From Fennellomyces sp. T-0311 (Eukaryota > Mucoromycota > Mucoromycetes > Mucorales > Lichtheimiaceae): a DNA stretch of 47,985 bases. Each line of letters starts with the position of its first letter. The stretch's first letter is position 1. The notes beneath the pieces are model-generated. The model saw nothing but the letters and a program-made list of their open reading frames with translations. It ran no database searches and was not told the DNA's origin. Below, one piece after another: positions 1-12,372 of this stretch. Location: assembly GCA_025266875.1 (NCBI GenBank), contig JALLLT010000095.1:1-47985 (forward strand). The letters run 5' to 3'. The position numbers and the translations under genes are program-made.

Positions 1-1673
1 TGAAGAATCACGAGGACGGTTCCCTTATGACCATCAAGGACATATATGATTTTCGTGCGCTTATCTTCCAGCAAGACAATCATGGCGACTTTAGCAGGGT
101 ACTCAAGTTCCTTGTGAGCAACCAATACATTGCTAGATACAAGCTAAATGGCGGGAAAAATGTGCTGGAAGCTCTCTTTATTGCACATGAGACCAGCATT
201 CCGAAGGCAAGGCGCTTTAATGAAATCATTGTCATGGATGCAACTTACAAGACCAACGGTAATCGGATGCCACTCATCAACGTCGTCAGTGTTAGCCATC
301 TTGGTTTGAAGAGGCTACAAAATATCCTGATTGCCTCAGCATTTGTCGTGAACGAAAAGCAAGAGACATACAGATGGGTGCTTCGAACAATGCGACAAGT
401 TATTTGGCCAGATGGAAACGTTGGCATTTTTATTACCGACAATGAAGCAGCTTTGATCAATTTGATAAACGAAGTTTTTCCTGGTTCGAAGCATGTTCTC
501 TGCAGTTGGCATATGGCGCAGCACTTGCGAACAAACTTTGGCAGCTGCTTTCCCCCAAAGTACGATGAAATGGAGGAAGTCAAAACCGCAATCCAAGAAA
601 TGATTTATACCAAGACAAAGGACGAATTATCATTTGAATCTTCGGTGAATCGCTACAAGACTTTGATAGCAAAAGGCGCCCTTGCATATGCCAACGAGAA
701 CTACAAGTTGTCCAAGACGCATACAGATAAAAGCGATGAGCACAACAAGGATGATGAAATCAGTGACGCTATCAGTCTATTGGCTGACGAAAAAGCAAAC
801 AAAATGATGAAGTATTTTGAAAGGTACGTATTTTCGTTTATTATATGCAATCTGGTATTCGCATGAAAAGCCTCGTTACTCAACATTTTTATCACGAATG
901 ATAGCTGTCTTGAATACGAAGAAAAGTGGGGCGCGTGTTACGCTGGAAAGCTTCTAAACATGGGTGTTCGAGCAACATCTCGTGTTGAGGGTACCCATTG
1001 GCGCATCAAAGATGCAGTAGAAACCACCAGAAGCTTGATCAAAATCATAAAGGCCATTGATGCTGTAATGCGAATGACAGTAAGTTGTATGTGGCTGAAA
1101 GGCCACAACTTTTTTAAATAACACAGTGCTTTTTCAATGCATCAGATCGAGATGGAAGAAATTCAGTTTTTGAACGAAAAGCACAAAATGCTACTCTATT
1201 CAAAAGCTCAAATAGAAGAAATGCAAGAACTCTTCGGCTCCATCTCATTTTTTGCTTTGAACTGTATTCGAAACGAGCTCAAGAGTGCATGGGAAAACCA
1301 TGACAACTATGAGGCAGATATGAACAACTGTTGGTGTAGCACGTTTTTGAACTATGGACTACCATGCCAGCATAAAATTGCGCAAAGTGGTTTTTACATC
1401 AGCTTGTCTGATATCCCTCAACGATGGCGCTTGGATTATGACAGTGGTATGTTCCCAAGAACAGTTGACGAGTTTTCGTATGCTTATACTAACTTACTCC
1501 GCCTACGCGTTTCCAAATTTTCACGGATGAGCACTGGGAATTTCTGCCCAGATAGGTCAAAAGAAAGGCTGTGGCTTAACAGCAGGTGGCTTATGCCAGG
1601 AGCGGTCCCTTGGATGGCGGGACACACAGATGGTAACCCTTCAACCATCCATCACAACTTAATACACGAGTAA
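1..1673 (+). pseudogene. MULE-1: FAR1/Mutator-like transposase, 5' part (catalytic and SWIM regions)
   Basis: The frame is open to the left edge, so the N-terminus lies outside the window; the first ATG is at 27. Three exons fit: 1-823, 905-1079 and 1146 onward, with GTACGT and GTAAGT donors and introns of 81 and 66 nt that keep the frame. The MULE catalytic core shows MDATYKTN (Asp codon 237-239) and ITDNEAAL (Asp codon 438-440), followed by a CSWH motif. A SWIM-type zinc finger, CWC...CQH, begins at 1329. Genuine MULE-1 coding ends at the target duplication 1487-1495; codons 1496-1673 are read-through into the inserted MULE-2 end. The rest of the gene resumes at 21259. Nuclear cut-and-paste transposase by family. 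The gene is broken by the insertion, so it is called a pseudogene. Confidence 0.85.
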
Positions 1674-2628
1674 AAAGCACAAAAAAAAGCAGAAAATCAT
1701 GGCAAAAGCTGCATATTTATTTATCTTGTCACATAAATACCATGTACACTTGCCTTAAATTAGACAGCTGACATTAAAACAGGCAGTTGACATTCCTATA
1801 TAACACTTAGCATGTAACAACACTTACATTGTTCAATTGAGGGACTTGCACAATAGACCGCTTAGTATTCGAGTTCTGAGAAGTCGCGGCGTATGAATAC
1901 GTGTATAGCTCGTGTAATATAATAAATAAACAATGATTTGTTAAAGTGTATAATGAAAAGAGATAAGAAAAGTATATAGTGAAAAGAATCAAGAAAGTCT
2001 ATAACGAAACAAAAAAATGGAAGCACAAAAAGTAAAAAAAAAATAAAGATGATAAAGAAAAATAAGTCTATAAAGGATAATACTGAATGTACGGATGGAC
2101 ACCACGCGAGTTCCTTGAGCAGATATTCTCGTTGCGGTGTTGACGAACTCTTCTGACATATTCTTCAATGTCGCCACGTAGAAAGGCATCGTCGAATGTT
2201 CGTCGCTGGTTCGGTGGCAGCATCATCCGATAGCTTGCTACTTCTTCTTGTAGCTGAAGGCGTGTCTCATTTAATTGCTGCATTAATTGTTGATGTCGTT
2301 GATATGTTTGCAGCAAACTATCTTCCGATGTACCCAAACGGGTCCACAAATCAGTCTCTTCATCGTCAATAGAGAGTTTAGGGCGTTCTGAAAAATCCAT
2401 TTTTCAGAATGTGTAAAAGGAAATTTGTGTTACATAATCCAAAAAGAGATTGTACTTTTCAGAACGCGTTCTGAAAAATGTCTTCCAAAAACGGAATATG
2501 AAATAGAAGGCAAACATTTCTACCGACCCAATAGAAAGGAGACCGCCTAATTACCTAGACTACCGACATTTGAGAGCTGTCAAATTTTCAGTTTGTTTAC
2601 TTTTCTTCTTCTCGAATCTTCCAAAACA

Positions 2629-3718
2629 ATGTTCAACATCAACTTCATCAATGAGACCCCTATGTCTTTGGGACTTGTCCCAACTGCACGAAGTGAATCC
2701 TCCAGAGTATGTTTGTAGACTGAAAATACACGTTTCTATTTGCTTACATATAATGTAAATAGCGTGAAGTCACTGATCCCGAGGCTATTGAGGCGTTTGT
2801 GCCACGTGAGGATCTCGACGATATTGCACAAGCAGCAGTCATCGATGCTCAGCAAGAGGAGCAGCCTGATGGGACCACCAAGGCGAAACGCAGGAATGTC
2901 TCGCCATTAGACAAACTTGACATTACCCTGATCGAGGAGACCTTGGAACTTCAGCCATTCAATGCCAAGCATGGCTCTGTCACCAGTACATGGGAACAGG
3001 TCGCTGCCAATGTCAATGCGCGAATCATGCCATTGATTGAGGCTGGCGTGACAAAGCAGGTCACAGGAACGTACTGCTCTGCTCGTATTCTCGCTCTTCA
3101 GAAAAAAGAGCAGAAGAGGCAGGAGCTCCTCGTCGTTTCGAGCGGCATTGTTACTGGCTGTACTCCTTTGCAGGAAAAATGCATTGAATTGCTTTCTGTG
3201 GTAAGAGCTGCTAGGCATTAAAACATTACTTTTTATAAGTTTATTTTATGCATATACTTATTTTATATATTTAGTTGCTTGACAAAGAAGTAGCGGACGA
3301 AGAGAAAAAGCTGCAGAAAAATGGGGCGAAAAAGACGAAGGCGCGGCAAGAGAAAAAGCTAAGAGGTGCTGCAATGGATCGTCATAGTCGTGCCAAGCGC
3401 AGAAAGCAGGACAAGGCGCCCCTTGTTTCAGATGGTGGTGCCATCGACCTTGACGATGAAAGCGCTTCTGGCGATGTAGCCGTTCCTACTAGTGACAGTT
3501 CAGATCTTCTTACAAGGAAGGATGGTAAATTTCTCCTTGTACGATCAGAACTATGTCACCTTCGTTCAGAACGAGATGCATTTCTAGATGCAATCTTGAA
3601 GTCTGAAGAAGAAGTGAAGCAACTACGAGAGGAACTACGAGTTCATAAAGAGGAATCGAATCAGAGGATTGCTCGCCTTGAACAACAGGTTTCTGACCTT
3701 ATTTCACTCCTTCATTAA
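2629..3718 (+). CDS. Harbinger-1 partner protein (Myb/SANT-like with C-terminal coiled coil)
   Basis: Three exons, 2629-2706, 2763-3200 and 3275-3718, give 319 aa; donors GTATGT and GTAAGA, acceptors AAATAG and ATTTAG, all phase 0. The first ATG of exon 1 was taken as start. The middle region (RRNVSPLDKLD onward, with a conserved-looking STWEQVA) resembles the Myb-like DNA-binding part of Harbinger partner proteins. Then come a basic patch (KKTKARQEKKLRG, RAKRRKQDK), probably a nuclear signal, and a heptad-rich C-terminus, about the last 60 residues. In this superfamily the partner binds the element ends and brings in the transposase; that role here is inferred from family and position. Convergent with the transposase gene. 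Confidence 0.75.
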
Positions 3719-3766
3719 TACACAGCTACTTATAAGCTTAAATACATTTCTTTATAAAAAAAATTG

Positions 3767-5182
3767 CTACTGGCTGTCTTCCTCAAGGTCATCGTACTCG
3801 TCGTAGTTTGTCGGGATATCCGACACTGGACGAAGGTTTGCTGATGCAAGATACTCTTGCAATGTTGGCGGGTTGATGGCGAAGTAATGACATGCCTGGC
3901 CCTCTCCCATGCAAACCTTAATGTTCTTAAAGAGAACGGAAACAACGTAATACTTCCCAACAGGACTAAGTAGAAGCTTTTGTGTCTTGTGGAAGTCATT
4001 GAACGCGAACAAATTAACTGTTCGTCCAAACTCCCACTCCACTGCAATTCGTATTTTCTTCATGCTGTTGTTTTCTCGCGCTTCTGGACTTCTTTCGTCG
4101 TCTTTTTAATATATTAATATATCAAGTTAATTGCTCATGGAATAAAAAATAAGTAGAGAATTGATAACGTACTTGCTACAAGCCGATGAGGCGCCAGTAG
4201 GTTTGCATGCCGACGATATGCCAAATCGCCATAGACAACAAACTTGCTTCCGTCGGGAAAGTTGAGGCGTTCGTCGAAGATGTCGAGGATGCCTGACTCC
4301 GTCAGGAGATAGCCGTCGTGTCTGGCACCAGTGACAGGCCCATAGAAGGCCGAAGTTATGCCATCTGGTGTAACTAATGCCTGATATTTCAAAGCATGCT
4401 TGTGCTAGATAGATTCATATGTTTTCCGGTTAGCAAACCATACAATTTCTTAAACCAAAGAACTTAAGTGCTCTTCAACCTTGTGGCCATTGTATACAAG
4501 CTCCTGAAGCTCGACAGGTCGGCAGATACCTCGCACAGTGCCATCGATGAACCCAATGCAGTTATTGTAAGGAGCGCCTATACAATTGTTAATGATAATT
4601 TGCACTCTATGTCTTAAACATTTTATCTAATATATAACGAATTGTTTTTCATACCTTTTGCGCGAATGGCATCAGCAAAGTACTGCATACGCTCCTTGGT
4701 AAACTGAGAGTCCGTAAACTCTAACAGACCGGCGTATTTATTATAGATATAATCTATAACTCCATTAAAGATAACAGATAAAGTGGACGGAGGGCGATGG
4801 AACATTTGCTTCAGGTCGCTATATCGCGATGGATATGCTAATCGACGCAAACAAAGGCATAGCGCTTCTTCGCGAGAAACACGAATGATGTGTCTGGTAT
4901 CGTTTTCATCTTCCCGGAAAGAAAACTCATGGGGGAGCTCCATCACTTCCATAATTTCTCGAAGCTAAAAAATATAACTGAATGAATATAACCCATATAG
5001 TCCTGTAACATAGTAATTAAACAGCATACTTGGTGATGCGTAAACCGAAAGTTGAATCGACACTCTTCAGTCGAGTATTTGGTAAGGTCAAATGTCTCTC
5101 TGCGTTGATCCGTTCCGATTTCTACTAGGCGGCGGGCATGTGCGGCCAAGTATTGCTGGGCAGCTTGGTAGAGAAGTGACAT
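3767..5182 (-). CDS. Harbinger-1 transposase (DDE_Tnp_4 type)
   Basis: Five exons on the minus strand: 5182-5030, 4964-4655, 4577-4480, 4398-4173 and 4101-3767, adding to 1,122 nt (373 aa) with consistent phases. Catalytic motifs are present: first Asp in IGFIDGT (exon 3), second Asp in VVYGDLAY (exon 4), Glu in IAVEWEFG (exon 5); the typical VTPDG and GARHDG motifs lie between. An HTH-like segment (EEALCLCLRRLAYPSRYSDL) precedes the core. Start chosen at 5182 (MSLLYQAA); an in-frame upstream ATG at 5260 would add a hydrophobic leader unlike a nuclear transposase and is taken as 5' UTR. No stop or frameshift seen, so probably functional or recently so. Confidence 0.88.
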
Positions 5183-6489
5183 CGATAATAATGATAAGAG
5201 GAAGAAAGAACAAGCAGAAAAAAGTGTGCAAAAAAAAAGCAGTTTACAAGCCATTGTCACTTTAGTATTTCAACCGACTTGTGTTACAGCAATTACAATG
5301 TCAGTAACGTTCATCACTTTTTTTTTTCGAAGACAGACGATGTTCCCAATTTGGAAGAGCATTCTGAAAAATGGATTTTTCAGAACGCCCTAAACTCTCT
5401 AATGTCGGCATCTACGTCTAAAGCATCTTCAACCAGTCCGTCGTCGTCGTCATCGTCGTCGTCGTCATCGATCACTATGATCTCATCCTCTTCGTCCACA
5501 GTAACGTGACCAGGCAAAGGAGGCAAATTATCTCCTTCCATTTGAACGCCACTAACCAATAGGATATCAGCTTCTTGAGTAGCATTGAAATCCGTTAGTG
5601 CGTCTATAAATAATGCACTCAGTACTTTGAATATCACTAATGTTAACCTATACTACAAAAGCCACGCACCATCTTCGAGAGGGCGAGCAGCATTTGTAGG
5701 TACATCGTCTACTGCTGTCAGAATATCGTCTTCATCGCCCCGAGGCCAAGAAAGAGGGGAAAGTCGCATTAGCCTAAAGGGATATACTTGGATCTACGTG
5801 TTAAACACGTTAGAAAGCAGATTTTTTTCATGTAGCTATAGGCGCACATACGTCTTCTTCAACGTGCACATAAGGCGCAGTGTCTTTGCGCTGGATATAA
5901 ACATCCAGTGCACTAAAGAGACTCCATGATTGTCTAACTGCATCATTGTACCGTTTGACAAGGTGCTTGCAGAGCATGAATCTGCTATTAATAAATGCAG
6001 GACAACCACAAGTAAAATCCTCTATCGAGGGCATATACCGTGCATCTGCATTGGGTTCCTCTTCTCCATTGCGTCGTCGAAGAGTTTGCGTCAAAGTTTT
6101 CCATGACCTAGCAAACTCTTTCTCCCACTCCAATGCCTGACGGCGATTCTGAATCTTGAGCTGAAAGTTTGCTCTCATCAGTGGAAGTTGTTGGTTGATG
6201 ATTATATACATCAGCAGGTCGAGTCGTGGACGAGGGAAGTTCAAAAGAAAGTCCCTCTTTAGCACTCGCCATTGTGCTTCTATCATCATCGTGGTTTTCG
6301 CCATCGGGATGTTGTCAGGGCGACTGCTGCGAGCCCATCGATCCCACCACACACGAGCGTACCAGCAGTTGTACATATACGCCCACACATCAGGAAGATT
6401 GTGCTGAACGCAAAAGCGATATAACTCGCGACCAGCACGCTGGCGAAGTTGATCTGCATTTTCACGGCCAACTAACACTGCGCGAAAAC

Positions 6490-6530
6490 CCATATATCAA
6501 GTACTTGATATATGCATTGATATATGCCAA
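6490..6530. repeat. CACTA-1 left subterminal palindromes
   Basis: Just inside the left end lies TATATCAAGTACTTGATATA, a perfect 20-bp palindrome, followed by the half motif TTGATATATGCC. The same motif recurs at the right end. Such subterminal repeats are the binding sites of CACTA partner proteins in plants (established for En/Spm); here the role is inferred. Confidence 0.8.
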
Positions 6531-6559
6531 CCTGATTTTGAAAAAAAATGATGGCCCCC

Positions 6560-7850
6560 CAATTACTAAATAAAGTATATATGCAATAATTATGCAAAGC
6601 AGACTTGTAGAATTACTATAACAGAACAATATGTATGCATTGAATTATTAAAAAGTACCAGTTGTGATAGCTGTTTCACTTTCACGGCATAAAACACCCA
6701 AAAGTACGCACAGATATAATTTACAGTATTATGGTTACGAAAGAAATCCTTTGAAGATGATAGTTGCTGCCGGAATAGGCACTATTTGGGGGAGAGGTTA
6801 CTAGACGGTACCCCAAGATTTATAGTGGAAGAAAGCGATTGAATGGGGGTTATATGCGGCATTATGCATAGTGGAAGAGATGTAAGCATAAACAAATTGG
6901 CAACTACTGCGAGAGTATGCACTATGCACATATATTTTGTGTAAAGAAATGACGGTGGATTGAGCAGGGTATGGATAAACTGCACCGGGTCGGGGGAGCT
7001 GACAGTGGGGGAGGAAGCTTGCTGCATGATAAGAGCACCAAAGCAACAGAATATGATAGGATGCATACTGTCTTGTGTAATTGCTACATGTGAAATGCAA
7101 CTGCTGGTTGTATATATCATACTTAAAAGGACAGCATGCTATCCATTCGTCTTTTATATACCAAAATTTTTATTGTAAAATATGTAAGCATCAAACAGCA
7201 GCAGCGTTAGCAACGGTACCAGGGGCTGAAAAGGGAGCTGCCCAACAACGGCTGCATTGATCCGACGTGCTGTGCCTCAGATGATGGCCGCAGTGCTCTG
7301 GTCGTGCTCCGCCCGTCGTTCGCGAGGGAGAAAGTACTGTATGTACTAAACCCGCATCATGTATACCGCTGCATTATTCTAAATTAGGAGGCTTTCTTTT
7401 TATCTAGCATTAAAGCACTGTATGAGCCGAAGGCGAAGGAGGTGGTATTGTTCCACCACCATTTTGATTAGGAAGAGAATGGGATCGATGAGGAGTTGCA
7501 TCAATGGAGAGCTAATGAAGGAACGGATGCATTGGCGATCGATCGTACGAAGAAAAGAATCGAGAGCTCGCCGCTGGAGAAATTTCAGCAGTTGAGAGAG
7601 CAAGTTTTGCTATTTTTTGGAGGCGTTACTAAGGACAAAAAGCAATTTAAAAATTTATCGCTCAATATCCTGTAATGCCACGCGTCACATTGGGGTTGCA
7701 TAAGCAAAGTCTTGCAAGCTGTTGCAGCTGCATTAATTATATCATGCACAATAGTGCTATTGTTCTGTAAAAGTTGCCTGTAATTCATTAAGCCATGTGT
7801 TTTTAATATGGCTTGCTTATCCAATATAAGCGCGTTAATAAGATACGAAG
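6560..7850. other. CACTA-1 left noncoding arm
   Basis: No convincing gene. Mostly AT-rich; a GC-richer patch at about 7200-7330 and the stretch 7400-7610 read on the minus strand as Pro/Ser/His-rich peptide in short open pieces, with a stop, which may be a captured and decayed gene fragment. Nothing else recognised. Confidence 0.4.
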
Positions 7851-7852
7851 TG

Positions 7853-7860
7853 TATAAAAG
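7853..7860 (+). promoter_or_regulatory. TATA box of CACTA-1 transposase
   Basis: TATAAAAG, 36 bp before the ATG at 7896; spacing fits a short 5' leader. Confidence 0.55.
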
Positions 7861-7895
7861 AGCAGTTCTCATTAAACTTTTTCTCTATCACTTCA

Positions 7896-10800
7896 ATGAA
7901 CGATGTGGCCTGTTATTGTTCCGTGTGCAGTGCACAGAATAACCTTGGATTCCGGATGATATCGCGGGAAGCACGCGAAAGACATTATGAGCGATCGTTT
8001 GCTGGACCTAGAGATGATGGTATTTCTTTATTGGAATGCTTGAAAGAACGAACCAATAATAATAATGTTAACATTACAGTGCGTGTAGTTGTGGCACGAT
8101 TCGAGAGACAGCAGCAGTTTGCCGATCCAGCACCGATGATGCGTAGACAAGGAACACCAATACGTCCTGCAGATGATGATGGTAACGGCTCATTCTGTAT
8201 ATCGCATAGCGTTTACTAAAATTCATATAGTAGAGATGGATGGTGAACCACTGGAAGAGTTAATCTCTTCGGATGACGATGTATATGACGACGAAGATGG
8301 TGGCGATAACGTTTCCGATGCCAATGACGACGAATACATGCGTGATGACGATGATGCCGATCCAAGCGATAGCGATGGTAGTAGTGATACTGGCGGTGCA
8401 ATGGATGCTTTGGATGTCGAGTTCGCAATGCAAGGGCAACAAGTGAACAATGCAACAGAGGTAGTCAACGAGGAAGGTTAGTTGTTAAGAAGCAGTTTAT
8501 TATACATATTTGCATTATCCTCACATTGTACATGACTGTAGAACTTACGCAAATTCGTCATGCGAATACTTCCTGGATGAACACCGTCCCGCTGCTACTC
8601 ACTTTCACTGCGGTATTCATTGTCCTTTTTCAACTACATTTCCTTTCCGAGCGGGCGGTTACCATTTTGATCGACTTTTGTACGATTGTGCTTGCAGAGG
8701 TATTCCCAACGTTTTCGCTGCCAGGGTCACTTGCAACATTGCGTCGATATACTGGCTTCTCCTCATTGACCGATCGCCTGCGCACCTACGTATCTTGTCC
8801 TCGATGCCACTACCTGTATCGCCTTGGACCAGGACAACCTGCCATCTCGGATGAATGCACCAACAATGACATCCGATACGATCGTCATTGTGGCAAACCA
8901 TTGTTTCAAGACGTTGCAGGTCAGCGCACCCCAGTGAAGACATTTGTCTATCAGCCACTCAGAGCCTCACTTGAGAGGATGTTCAAGCGTCCCGGGTTCG
9001 AGGCGAAGTTGGAGCACTGGCGTACCCACCGTCGGCGTATGGCACGGACATTCTCGGATATATATGACGGTGACATGTGGCGAAACGTTGAAGACACCAA
9101 CCAGCAACCTTTTGTTGCTAGGCCTCGATCTCTATTGCTGACGATCAATGTTGATTGGTTTTCACCATACCTTAATTCGACATACTCTTGCGGTGCCATC
9201 TACCTTACGATCAACAACCTGCCTCGTGCCGACCGTTTCAAAACGGAGAATGTCATTCTTGTGGGTGTAATGCCCGGGCCAAAGGAAGCAAGCACGACAG
9301 ACTTGAACCATTACTTGAGGCCCTTGACAGATGACTTGGTGGAATGGTACACAGGTTTTAACATTGCCACCGCTGAGGTACCAACTGGTGCGAATGTCCG
9401 AGTCGCTCTTCTAAACGTCGCCTGTGATATCCCTGCCGCTCGAAAAGTCAGTGGATTTACCTCCCATGCGAGCCGCAACGCATGCCATAAATGTGATCGA
9501 CAGTTTACAACGTTTCCCGATACCGGCCGCATTGACTATTCTGGCTTTGACGTTAGTACCTGGGTTCCTCGGGATCCTCACGCATACCGAACTCAAGCTA
9601 CATTATGGCGCGACGCCGAAACAAGAGACGCTCGCCGCCAAATTGAACGCGATCATGGAGCTCGATACTCTGAGCTCCATCGCCTGCATTACTTTGATCC
9701 AATCCGCTGCACAATCGTTGACCCTATGCACAACTTGTTTCTCGGCACGGCGAGACGTATGGCCAAGAAGTGGCTCTCTGACCGGGACTTGACAACCAGA
9801 GATCTGCGACAAATGCAGAACATCGCTGACACCATTGTACCTCCTCCGGACTACGTCTCGCTGAACCGGAAGATCGAGAACGGCTTTGCGTTTATGACAG
9901 CGGATGACTGGAAGTCGTGGTGTCTTATATACTCGCCGATTGTGCTGAACGGTCGCCTCCCTCATGACAAACTTCGCAACTGGCTGCACTTTGTCGATGC
10001 CTGTCGTACTTTGGTTAGGCCATCCATTACCGAAGATGAGGTTGCTTCTGCAGACGAAGAACTGGTCCAGTTTTGCCGTGGAGTCCAGGTGAACTACGAT
10101 GCCCGGTTCATCTCACCAAACATGCATCTCCACTTGCATCTGCGAGAGACAATCGCGGACTTCTCCTCTCTGTACGGCTGGTGGTTGTTTAGCTTCGAGA
10201 GGTACAATGGCTATTTGAAAGACATCGACACCAACCAGAAAGATTCGTTCGAGGCCACGTTCATGAGAAAGTTCCAGGAAAAGACAGGTGTTCGCGACTT
10301 CGTGAATTCGTTCGCAACTCGTTTTGGTGCCGCTCCTGTGTATCTTCAATTTTTGAACCGCTTTATGGATAAGGTCCAGCCGATCCAGGACACTATTGCC
10401 GAATTGCCACTGAACTTCGACATCCACACGTTCTACGCACTTTCCACAGATACCGATGCCATTGGCAGTGTGAAGGGAAGCGAGCTACTGCCGCCGGATG
10501 CCTATCCATTAAAAGTCAAACCCTCTTCTCGCATGACGCTCGATGATTACCGTTGCTTGTTGGCGTTTTATCGTACGCAGTATCCTGCCATACTGCTGGA
10601 CGATGTAGAAAATCAGACCGGCCAAGGGGTACTTGTCAGCAACTTGATCGAGGTGATGGCGACGATCACGCTTATGGGGCAGACGTACCGAAGCTTTGCA
10701 GCACGGTCGCGTAGAGGTGCTCACGCTCTCGTTTTGTTCGCAACAGGCCCGCGGAATGTCATCTTCTGGCCCTGTGAGATCCAGTACTTTTTCAGACATA

Positions 10801-11057
10801 CGCTTCTCATTGATGGCCGGCCCATACACCACGTCTTTGCCTTTGTCCGTTACCTTCAAGAAGCTGAGGATCGTGTCCATGAATACACCGATCAATACAT
10901 TGAGACTTGGTCGAGCGAATATACCCAACCAGATTTCTATTGCATCTTGCCTGTCCATCGGCTGTATACACAAGTTGCGGTCATTAAACATACAGCCGGA
11001 GGCAATCGTGGCGCGAGAACTACTGTGATTCCTTTACATAAAAAGAAACTGGCTTAA
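7896..11057 (+). CDS. CACTA-1 transposase (tnp2/Plavaka-like)
   Basis: Exons 7896-8181, 8231-8476 and 8542-11057 give 1,015 aa in phase (the second acceptor could also be at 8234). A CYCSVC zinc-binding start is followed by a very acidic linker and a hydrophobic stretch (LLLTFTAVFIVLFQLHF) also conserved in the other two copies. Catalytic triad by family: Asp about residue 382 (NVDWFSPY), Asp about 571 (VDPMHNLF), Glu about 730 (FERYNG). FTSHASRNACHKCDRQ matches the zinc-binding insert of tnp2-type transposases. No internal stop, unlike the copies at 34808-37752 and 40819-43891. Stops 71 bp before the convergent partner gene's stop. Confidence 0.9.
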
Positions 11058-11128
11058 ACAAAAAAAAATAAAATAGTGCCTCAATATTTTTTTACCCTAC
11101 AGAAAAGGTTCCCCCATTGGGGGGTTGT

Positions 11129-12272
11129 TTATTCATGAACTATCCAGTCCATCAACGCTGTGCGCGCATCATCAGGCATGGGAACATCGACATCGATATA
11201 TCGTCGCTCCAGTTGGCCAGGATGTGAATCCTTTGAAGGACGATATCCATCAAGTGTTCGTATAAGATCCGTTGCCTGCAGCTGAATAAGCAAGGGATAT
11301 AATGAAATTTAAAAAGACAAATTCACCTGACGATTACGCCACTTGGGCACCTTTGCGGTCACATACTTTGTGCCAGTGGTGGGCTGGTCGATGTCTGTTT
11401 CTTCATCAGACATGCAGTCAACACGCGCCAGAAGAACTTCGGCGTTCGGATATGCCGAAAGCTCGGCAGCATGCTTCCGGTACTCACGTAAACGACGTTC
11501 AGAATTCTAAGTACTTCAATCAAAACACCATTTCTATATACTCATTCACAAAACTCTTACGGCCTTCTTGCGATTCGCCCGACGATCTGACCGTCGTTTA
11601 CGTGCAGCCTTCTCCTCAGTTGTACGCAGCCTGGTACACCTATTGCCATGGAAACTGCAGATCTTCGACTTCAGCGCTGCCGGGGTTATCCGGACATTCG
11701 CCAAGTCTTCGATATACTTTGTGAGCTTTCTTCTCACCTCCTTGTTATGAGGAGATGAGAAGGGCTCAGCAAGGAACCTAAACTGCTGGTCCGCTGGCAA
11801 AGTCTCATCGTGATACTCCCGTATTAGTTTCTATTCTCCAGTAAGTTACTATTCACACTTATTATAAAGTCTAACAGTTTCTTACGGAGACTTTCGAATC
11901 GTCCAGCCACAGCAATTCGGATCCAGGTACTGCAGCACCACCGGACGGGACCGCAAAGGCAGGCGGAACAGCGGCACCAGGCAGGACAACAGCGCCAGAC
12001 GGGACAACAGTGCCGGTGGTAAGCAATACGGACTGTCGAGCAAGCGCGTCGCCCATCGAATCCACTCGCCGTTCCAGAGCGAGATTTCGCGCCTCCAACT
12101 GCCAGACGCGGTCCTGAAGCTGCAAACGCTCCTGTTCGGCATTTTCCGCCTCTACTCGGCGAAGGCGCTCCTGAGAACGCTCTTCATCCGTAGCAGGGCG
12201 GACGAATTGGGTGGTGGTGGGCGTTTCACGGGTGGTGGTAGGGTGAGTGGTTGGAGCAGAAGAGCGAGGCAT
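11129..12272 (-). CDS. CACTA-1 partner protein (coiled-coil)
   Basis: Four exons, 12272-11886, 11830-11561, 11506-11327 and 11275-11129, give 327 aa with consistent phases. An upstream mini-exon (12367-12326, reading MPSLLYPPIVSKPN) could add 14 residues in frame; in all three CACTA elements the first partner ATG sits directly after a splice acceptor. Residues about 25-70 form a coiled coil (EERSQERLRRVEAENAEQE), then an Ala/Pro/Val-rich linker, a basic patch (KAARKRRSDRRANRKKA) and an acidic C-terminus. Sequence is far diverged from partners 2 and 3, but order and exon layout match. Likely the element's DNA-binding partner (TnpA role); inferred. Convergent with the transposase. Confidence 0.75.
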
Positions 12273-12372
12273 CTATAGTACCACTTGTAAACAGCTAACA
12301 CACGCAAAACTACTGATAAACTTACGTTTGGCTTGGATACAATAGGTGGATAAAGAAGTGAAGGCATCAGGT

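Larger units (their letters stand above)
2371..5400. mobile_element. Harbinger-1: two-gene PIF/Harbinger DNA transposon
   Basis: Perfect 41-bp inverted repeats at 2371-2411 and 5360-5400 begin AGAGAGTTTAGGGCG. The flanks are AAT (2368-2370 and 5401-5403), a 3-bp duplication. Removing one repeat unit restores an uninterrupted MULE-2 exon reading ...DVDADI then DDEETDL.... Inside are two convergent genes, a Myb-like partner (plus) and a DDE transposase (minus), with stops 48 bp apart. The terminal repeats contain a near-palindrome (TTCTGAAAAAT/ATTTTTCAGAA), and a further palindrome TCAGAACGCGTTCTGA lies at about 2459-2474. The AAT duplication departs from the usual TWA of this superfamily. Confidence 0.92.

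Noticed and set aside
2371..2411. TTA/TAA inside the Harbinger-1 ends as the target duplication
   Set aside because: They lie within the matching inverted repeats and read TTA on one side and TAA on the other; AAT outside is the direct repeat that also restores the coding frame.
5183..5260. In-frame N-terminal extension of the Harbinger-1 transposase that looks like a signal peptide
   Set aside because: It comes from a T/C-rich leader; a secretion signal makes no sense on a nuclear transposase, and MSLLYQAA at 5182 starts the conserved part.
6780..6795. CACTATTTGGG as the left end of CACTA-1
   Set aside because: No matching right end; CACTGCGC at 6476 with TAA duplication and intron restoration is decisive.
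8216..8468. His-rich and Ser-rich minus-strand frames opposite the CACTA-1 exon 2
   Set aside because: Shadows of the Asp/Glu-rich coding repeat of the transposase.
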